A DNA stretch of 10,418 bases from Gammaproteobacteria bacterium (lineage in GTDB: Bacteria > Pseudomonadota > Gammaproteobacteria > UBA9214). The notes under the pieces are model-generated. The model was not told the DNA's origin. It saw only the letters and a program-made list of their open reading frames with translations, and did not search any database. Positions within the stretch are counted from its first letter, which is position 1; the number at the start of each line of letters is the position of its first letter. This document shows positions 5,873 through 10,418 of the stretch, in pieces. The stretch is taken from NCBI GenBank assembly GCA_003454335.1, contig DMKK01000058.1, positions 1 to 10,418 on the forward strand. Direction: 5' to 3'. Both the position numbers and the translations under genes were made by a program.

Positions 5873-6563
5873 GCTGACGCAATGGTTGCGAGCCCTGTTC
5901 CCTTCACATTGCCGGCTTTGCGGCACTGCGACCAGGGCTGTGCCTGACCTGTGCAGGTCCTGCCGGGAAGACGCGCCCTGGCTGGAAAATGTCTGCTCCC
6001 GGTGCAGCTTTCCCCTGCCAGCCTGCCGGGATGATGCCCTGTGCGGTCGTTGCCAGAAACTGGCACCGGCATTTGATGCAACCACGGCATTGTTCCACTA
6101 CCGTCCACCGATTGACCACCTGATAAAACGACTGAAATTCTCGAACGAACTGGCCATCAGTCCGCTGTTGTCCGGCTTGCTGGCAAACCGGCTGGTAGCC
6201 CGGGATGCAGCCCTGCCCGCGTTACTCATTCCCGTTCCGTTGCACCACACACGTCTGCGTGAACGCGGTTTCAACCAGGCTACAGAACTGGCACGCGGTG
6301 TCGGCCGCAAGCTGAATATCCGGATCAGTCACCGGCTGTGTGCGCGCAACAGGAATACAGCACCGCAGTCCCTGCTGACGCACAATGCACGCCGCCTGAA
6401 TTTACGCAATGCCTTCACGGTTACCACTGACAGGGTTCCGGGACATGTCGCCATCATTGATGACGTAATGACCACCGGCCATACAGCTAGCGAACTGGCG
6501 CGGGCACTGAAACGCGCCGGCGCCAAACGGGTCGAAGTATGGGTAATTGCACGGGCGGGATAA
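5862..6563 (+). CDS. comF: ComF family phosphoribosyltransferase-like protein
   Basis: ComF is needed for uptake of transforming DNA in naturally competent bacteria; in non-competent species its role is less clear (GntX/YhgH in E. coli). The N-terminal zinc-finger-like region has CRLC (17-20) and CRSC (31-34), followed by CSRC (45-48), Cys55 and CGRC (61-64). The C-terminal half is a type I phosphoribosyltransferase fold with the PRPP-binding segment VAIIDDVMTTGHTAS (196-210) and the family signature RERGFNQATELA (133-144). The length is 233 residues. I chose the ATG at 5862 because the conserved cysteines begin at residue 17 and upstream codons to 5790 overlap the bio promoter. It is transcribed divergently from bioB, and its first codons are part of the BirA operator, so biotin-linked repression is possible. 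Confidence 0.9.
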   Translation: MVYKLTQWLRALFPSHCRLCGTATRAVPDLCRSCREDAPWLENVCSRCSFPLPACRDDALCGRCQKLAPAFDATTALFHYRPPIDHLIKRLKFSNELAISPLLSGLLANRLVARDAALPALLIPVPLHHTRLRERGFNQATELARGVGRKLNIRISHRLCARNRNTAPQSLLTHNARRLNLRNAFTVTTDRVPGHVAIIDDVMTTGHTASELARALKRAGAKRVEVWVIARAG

Positions 6564-6587
6564 GTGTATGCCAGGGTAGTGTGATTT

Positions 6588-7472
6588 TCATGCAGCCTGG
6601 GTAAACATATAGTCAAACAGGATCCCCAGGAAGATCACTGCACCAAACCAGTTATTATTTAGAAAGGCCTGAAAACAGGCCTCGCGCTCACGGAACCGAA
6701 TCAGGTATTGCTGCCAGGCCAGCAGCCCGGCGGCCAGCAGCACACTCAGGTAATAGATCATGCCAAGCTCTGCCTGGTGACCGATCATTAACAGGCAGGC
6801 CAGCAACATCACCTGGATGATCCCGATGATCTGCCGGTCAGACTCGCCAAACAGCAGCGCTGTCGATTTCAGTCCCAGCACCCGGTCATCCTCACGATCG
6901 ACCATTGCATACATGGTGTCATAGGCGGTCGCCCACAGCACAGTACCCACAAACATCAACCAGGCTATTTGCGGCACACTGCCGGTTTGTGCAGCAAAGG
7001 CCATCGGCACCGACCAGCCAAATGCAATGCCCAGGAAAACCTGTGGCAGGTGAGTAACCCGCTTCATAAACGGGTAAATCGCTGCCAGCAATGCCCCGAT
7101 CACGGACAGACCGATGGTCAGCAGATTCAACTGCAATACCAGCACGAAGGCCAGCAGACACAAGATGGCAAACAGTATCTTCGCCTCCCCCGTACTTACC
7201 CGACCGGTTGCCAGTGGTCGATTCTGGGTACGCGACACATGGCGATCAAAATCACGGTCGGCATAATCATTAATCACACAACCTGCAGAACGCATCAGGA
7301 TGACGCCTGCTACAAAGATCAGCACTATCTTCAGGTCCGGTTTCCCTTCACTGGCGATCAACAAGGCCCAGAGTGTTGGCCATAACAGCAGGAAAATACC
7401 GATCGGCTTGTCCAGTCGCATCAGGCTGGCATAATCACGCAGACGAGTGAGTTTTGATGCTGACATAGTCAT
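6588..7472 (-). CDS. ubiA: 4-hydroxybenzoate polyprenyltransferase
   Basis: UbiA is an integral inner-membrane prenyltransferase that attaches the polyprenyl side chain to 4-hydroxybenzoate, the first membrane step of ubiquinone synthesis. Both aspartate-rich Mg2+/diphosphate-binding motifs are present: NDYADRDFD (68-76) and YDTMYAMVDREDD (184-196). The N-terminal RLDKPIGIFLLLWPTLWAL (19-37) is a family hallmark. Several hydrophobic helices follow, the last near AVIFLGILFDYMF. The length from ATG 7472 is 294 residues, against 290 in E. coli. An ATG two codons later (7466) is an equal candidate, as no clear ribosome binding site distinguishes them. ubiC lies upstream on the same strand with a 55-base gap, the usual ubiCA order. 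The 3' end converges on comF with only 24 bases between the stops. Confidence 0.96.
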   Translation of the reverse strand: MTMSASKLTRLRDYASLMRLDKPIGIFLLLWPTLWALLIASEGKPDLKIVLIFVAGVILMRSAGCVINDYADRDFDRHVSRTQNRPLATGRVSTGEAKILFAILCLLAFVLVLQLNLLTIGLSVIGALLAAIYPFMKRVTHLPQVFLGIAFGWSVPMAFAAQTGSVPQIAWLMFVGTVLWATAYDTMYAMVDREDDRVLGLKSTALLFGESDRQIIGIIQVMLLACLLMIGHQAELGMIYYLSVLLAAGLLAWQQYLIRFREREACFQAFLNNNWFGAVIFLGILFDYMFTQAA

Positions 7473-7527
7473 CGTGCTACGCCCGTCCGGGCTCGATCCA
7501 TACTTGGCAAGCAGGCAATCACATTTC

Positions 7528-8121
7528 TCATCGACTTCTCCAGCAGGGTACCACCGGCCTGTCCGCCGGAAAATCAGGTAAAAATATTTCACTTACCAGC
7601 AACGGCTTGCCGGACATCCTGAATACCGAGCGTCTGCCCCAGATGGCAGCAGGCCGTTGCCGCATATGACCGGTGGCCGCCGCATACACAGCGTGCCCCG
7701 GCAAGAGTTCAGCCAGCTCAACGATCCCCCGACGCATGCCGGGGTCTGCAAACAGCATGCCGCCCAATGGTCGTGTACCGAGACCTGCAAGGCGCTGTAA
7801 TTTACCACGCAGAGAGGTAACCGGTATAACCGTCCGCGCATAAACCCACGGGGTTCCACCACAAACCAGACGCACCTGCCGGACAATGGCCATGTCCCTG
7901 GGCCGCATGCCCAGCACCTGCGCCTCATCCAGGCGGGGCGTATCCTGGACCTGCGACAATACCTGCACCCTGAATCCCCTTGGGCACAACTGCTGCAGGC
8001 GCAGGGTCAATGACGCCCTGTCAAGCAACCAGTCAGACAGGTTCGCGGGTATGCTGCTGCGCAGGAAGCAGTGATGCGGTTTCCAGCGGGTAGCGCTGTT
8101 GTTCGAAGCAACTATTCTCAA
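7528..8121 (-). CDS. ubiC: Chorismate pyruvate-lyase
   Basis: UbiC cleaves chorismate to 4-hydroxybenzoate and pyruvate, the committed entry to ubiquinone synthesis, in the cytoplasm. Matches to the E. coli enzyme include LSDWLLDRASLT (28-39), IVRQVRLVCGGTPWVYARTVIPV (79-101, with Arg81 equivalent to active-site Arg76) and IWGRRSVFRMSGKPLLVSEIFLP (160-182, with Glu178 equivalent to active-site Glu155). The protein is 197 residues against 165, with extra residues between GIVELAELLPGH and WGRRS and a short C-terminal tail. The start is the weak point: an in-frame TAA is three codons upstream, and no ATG or GTG occurs before the conserved region. TTG at 8121 gives an N-terminus of the expected length and is my choice. 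Its product feeds UbiA directly downstream. Confidence 0.92.
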   Translation of the reverse strand: MRIVASNNSATRWKPHHCFLRSSIPANLSDWLLDRASLTLRLQQLCPRGFRVQVLSQVQDTPRLDEAQVLGMRPRDMAIVRQVRLVCGGTPWVYARTVIPVTSLRGKLQRLAGLGTRPLGGMLFADPGMRRGIVELAELLPGHAVYAAATGHMRQRPAAIWGRRSVFRMSGKPLLVSEIFLPDFPADRPVVPCWRSR

Positions 8122-8195
8122 AACAGATTATAACCAAGGTTCAACGGGCCGGGATTATCGCATGATTGAGCACCCGTTTCTCAAACCATGTATAC

Positions 8196-8250
8196 CCTGC
8201 AGGAGCGGCGTCCTCGCCGCGATTCGCGCCGGGGACGGCACTCCTACAAG
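8196..8250. repeat. Imperfect palindrome between recG and ubiC (REP-like, second copy)
   Basis: The arms CCTGCAGGAGCGGCGTCC... (from 8196) and ...CGGGGACGGCACTCCTACA (to about 8249) pair at roughly 21 of 27 positions with a very small loop around ATT. The left arm shares CCTGCAGGAGC and the CGTCC...GCCGCGA framework with the element at 4703-4766, and the right arm ends in CTCCTACA as at 3528-3535. The central segment is shorter than in the bioB-bioF copy. It occupies the middle of the 160-base recG-ubiC gap, which otherwise holds no recognisable gene. Confidence 0.75.
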
Positions 8251-8257
8251 TGTTTTT
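8196..8257 (+). terminator. Possible plus-strand intrinsic terminator
   Basis: On the plus strand the repeat hairpin is followed closely by TGTTTTTT (8250-8257 region), the layout of a Rho-independent terminator. It would stop transcription running antisense into recG. No plus-strand gene lies just upstream, so the T-run could be chance. On the minus strand the hairpin has no downstream T-run and so does not look like a recG terminator. Confidence 0.3.
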
Positions 8258-8281
8258 TAAAATATCGGAATACCTCGGACC

Positions 8282-10390
8282 TCACACCTCACCATAATCC
8301 ACCGCCTCACCCAGCCAGCGACGAATCAGTGGAGAGACATTCTCCGGCGCCTGCGCCAGCAGTTGGCCCGCCGCCTGTTCCACGGCTGTCAACAGTGCCT
8401 CGTCGCGCAGTAAATCGGCAATATGGAATTGCATCTCGCCGGTCTGGCGCGTCCCCAGCACTTCACCGGGGCCCCGCAATTCCATGTCACGGCGCGCGAT
8501 CTCAAAGCCATCGCCGGTTTCCCGCAGCACGGCCAGACGTTCCCGCCCGGCATCGGACAGTGGCGGCTGGTACAACAACACACAGTTACTCTGCAGACTG
8601 CCACGGCCGACGCGGCCGCGCAGCTGGTGCAGTTGCGCCAGCCCCAGTCGTTCGGGATTCTCGACTATCATCAGCGACGCATTCGGGACATCAACCCCGA
8701 CCTCAATCACGGTGGTCGCCACCAGCAGATCAAGTGTACCCGCCTTGAATGCCGCCATGATGGTTTCCTTTTGTGCCGCCTTCATCCGGCCATGCACCAG
8801 TCCGACGCGCACCTCCGGTAAATATTCATCAAGGAATTCTGCTGTCTTCTCGGCGGCCTGGCATTGCAAGGCATCAGACTCTTCAATCAGCGTACAGACC
8901 CAGTAGGCCTGTTGCCCGGCGGCACAGGCCTTGCGCACGGACTGAATCACTTCGGCACGCCGCTCCTGGCTGATTGCCACGGTCTTCACCGGTTGCCGCC
9001 CGGGCGGCAACTCGTCAATGACAGAGGTATCCAGGTCTGCATAGACCGTCATGGCAAGCGTGCGTGGAATCGGAGTCGCCGTCATCACCAGTTGATGCGG
9101 CCGCAACCCTTCCTGACGGCCTTTATCACGCAGTGCCAGGCGCTGGTGCACGCCAAAACGATGCTGCTCGTCAATGATCACCAGCCCCAGCCTGGCAAAC
9201 TCCACCTCCTCCTGAAACAGGGCATGCGTGCCAACGACCACCGCAGCTGCCCCGCTACTGATCGCCTGCAAGGCAGACTGACGCGCCTTGCCCTTCGATT
9301 TCCCGGCATGCCAGACAACCGGAATACCCAAAGGCTGCAGCCAGTCGCTGAAGCTGCGGAAATGCTGTTCAGCCAGCAGTTCCGTGGGCGCCATCAGGGC
9401 AACCTGGTACCCGGCCGGTACCACGGTCAGGGCCGCACAGGCCGCCACCACCGTTTTACCGGAACCGACATCCCCCTGAACCAGGCGTGCCATCGGGTGC
9501 GGCCGTGACAGATCCTGCTGCAGTTCGTTGATAACCCTGATTTGTGCACTGGTCAGCCTGAACGGCAACGACTTGATAAAGGCATCCATCAGTTCATGCT
9601 TGCCGGCAAAGGCCATGGCCGAGGTATGTTCGGCACGCAGGCGCACGCGTCGCAAACTCAGGTGATGCGCCAGCAGTTCTTCAAAAGCCAGTCTTTGCTG
9701 GGCCGGATGCCTGCCGGCAGCCAGCATCTCAATCGACGCAGTCGGTGGCGGACGATGCACATACTGCAGTGCGGCCTGCAGAGATGACATCCTGAAAGAG
9801 CTGACCAACTCAGCCGGCAGCCAGTCGATCAAACTGCCCGCACCGTTAGCATGACTGCCGTCCAGGAATTCCAGCGCCTGCCCGGTGAGTGACCGCAAGG
9901 TCAATTGGTGCACGCCTTCCGTTGCAGGATAGACGGGAGTCAGATGCTCTTCCACTGTCACGTCATCGGTTGCCGTCAGCAGGCGGTACTCGGGGTGAAT
10001 CATTTCCAGGGAAGCTGCGCCTCCACGTACTTCCCCGTAACAGCGAATCAGCTTGCCACGTTCAAAACCGGCCTGCTGTGCGCCACTGAAGTGGAAAAAA
10101 CGCAGTGTCAACGCACCCGTCCCGTCGCTGATGCGCACCAGTAATGAACGCCGCCGCCCAAACCGCACCTCTGCAAGCTCGACCTCACCGGCTACCGCAG
10201 CAAACTGCCCGGGACGCAAGGCACCCATCGGCAGCACGCGGGTACGGTCTTCATAGCGTGACGGCAAATGGAACAGCACATCCTGAACAGTCCGCATGCG
10301 CAGCCGTTCCAGTCGTTCCGCCACCCGCACGCCGACACCCTTGAGTACCGTCACGGGGAGTTGATCAAGATTGTCGGTTTTTTCAGGCAA
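8282..10390 (-). CDS. recG: ATP-dependent DNA helicase RecG
   Basis: RecG is a superfamily 2 helicase that reverses stalled replication forks and processes branched recombination intermediates and R-loops. The wedge/OB domain comes first (about 20-170), with LFHLPSRYEDRTRVLPMG (39-56) and the GEVRGGAASLEMIHPEYR region (119-136). Helicase motifs follow: Walker A GDVGSGKTVVA (306-316), DEQHRFG (407-413), MTATPIPRT (436-444) and motif VI QLHQLRGRVGRG (586-597). The C-terminal TRG region RDMELRGPGEVLGTRQTG is at 634-651. The length is 702 residues from TTG 10390 (E. coli 693). No stop codon occurs in frame between 10390 and the window edge, and no ATG or GTG either, so the true start may be TTG 10390 or lie past 10418. 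The family alignment (LPVTVLKGVG at 11-20) suggests little is missing. Confidence 0.97.
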   Translation of the reverse strand: MPEKTDNLDQLPVTVLKGVGVRVAERLERLRMRTVQDVLFHLPSRYEDRTRVLPMGALRPGQFAAVAGEVELAEVRFGRRRSLLVRISDGTGALTLRFFHFSGAQQAGFERGKLIRCYGEVRGGAASLEMIHPEYRLLTATDDVTVEEHLTPVYPATEGVHQLTLRSLTGQALEFLDGSHANGAGSLIDWLPAELVSSFRMSSLQAALQYVHRPPPTASIEMLAAGRHPAQQRLAFEELLAHHLSLRRVRLRAEHTSAMAFAGKHELMDAFIKSLPFRLTSAQIRVINELQQDLSRPHPMARLVQGDVGSGKTVVAACAALTVVPAGYQVALMAPTELLAEQHFRSFSDWLQPLGIPVVWHAGKSKGKARQSALQAISSGAAAVVVGTHALFQEEVEFARLGLVIIDEQHRFGVHQRLALRDKGRQEGLRPHQLVMTATPIPRTLAMTVYADLDTSVIDELPPGRQPVKTVAISQERRAEVIQSVRKACAAGQQAYWVCTLIEESDALQCQAAEKTAEFLDEYLPEVRVGLVHGRMKAAQKETIMAAFKAGTLDLLVATTVIEVGVDVPNASLMIVENPERLGLAQLHQLRGRVGRGSLQSNCVLLYQPPLSDAGRERLAVLRETGDGFEIARRDMELRGPGEVLGTRQTGEMQFHIADLLRDEALLTAVEQAAGQLLAQAPENVSPLIRRWLGEAVDYGEV

Positions 10391-10418
10391 GTTTAATGAT
10401 GGGTGCGTCGCTGCGCTC

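Noticed and set aside
6571..6600. CCAGG...CCTGG between comF and ubiA as a bidirectional terminator
   Set aside because: The stem is only five base pairs with a loop of about 20 bases and no T-run, and it extends into the ubiA coding sequence.
8127..8132. TATAAT on the minus strand as a ubiC promoter
   Set aside because: There is no -35-like hexamer 16-18 bases upstream, and the implied transcription start would fall on the start codon. Kept only as a remark.
8864..9508. Plus-strand open frame of about 214 codons opposite recG
   Set aside because: It lies wholly inside recG helicase motifs on the other strand, with low-complexity His/Arg/Gln-rich translation and no family resemblance.
1..10418. 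CRISPR arrays, tRNA or rRNA genes, integrases, toxin-antitoxin or defence genes
   Set aside because: None seen. There are no regularly spaced repeats, no recognisable tRNA fold in the short spacers, and every sizeable ORF is a housekeeping gene or its antisense shadow.

Overview
The window looks like a chromosomal housekeeping segment of a gammaproteobacterium, with no sign of phage, plasmid or transposon genes. The evidence is the gene content and order: recG-ubiC-ubiA facing comF, comF divergent from a bioB-bioF-bioH-bioC-bioD operon, then a DUF2244 gene ahead of coxB. The use of BioH and BioC for pimelate synthesis and a chorismate-lyase UbiC fit the same lineage, probably a non-enteric sulfur-oxidizer or Chromatiales-like relative. 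That last placement is inference; I cannot name a genus.

Layout, left to right. 1-167 (minus) is the 5' end of coxB, cut by the window edge, with a strong ribosome binding site and an AT-rich leader. 246-746 (minus) is a DUF2244 membrane protein. 936-5785 (minus) is the biotin operon, transcribed bioB, bioF, bioH, bioC, bioD. 5786-5861 is a compact divergent control region. 5862-6563 (plus) is comF. 6588-7472 (minus) is ubiA, 7528-8121 (minus) is ubiC, and 8282-10390 (minus) is recG, whose start is near the right edge.

How the genes work together. BioC methylates malonyl-ACP so that fatty acid synthesis can extend it, and BioH removes the methyl group to give pimeloyl-ACP. BioF then makes KAPA, BioD makes dethiobiotin and BioB inserts sulfur. 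Only BioA (KAPA to DAPA) is missing from the window. UbiC and UbiA catalyse the first two committed steps of ubiquinone synthesis. CoxB and the DUF2244 protein belong to the aerobic respiratory chain that uses ubiquinone.

The most informative non-coding signal is a BirA-type operator at 5840-5872. Its left half contains a perfect TTGACA -35 box for bioB, and its right half is a perfect consensus half-site that covers the comF start codon and encodes the first ComF residues. The second theme is palindromic intergenic repeats, which sit at three of the four bio gene junctions and between ubiC and recG. One copy encodes a ten-residue tail on BioH, and another contains the bioF stop codon. I found no undescribed defence, mobile or biosynthetic system.
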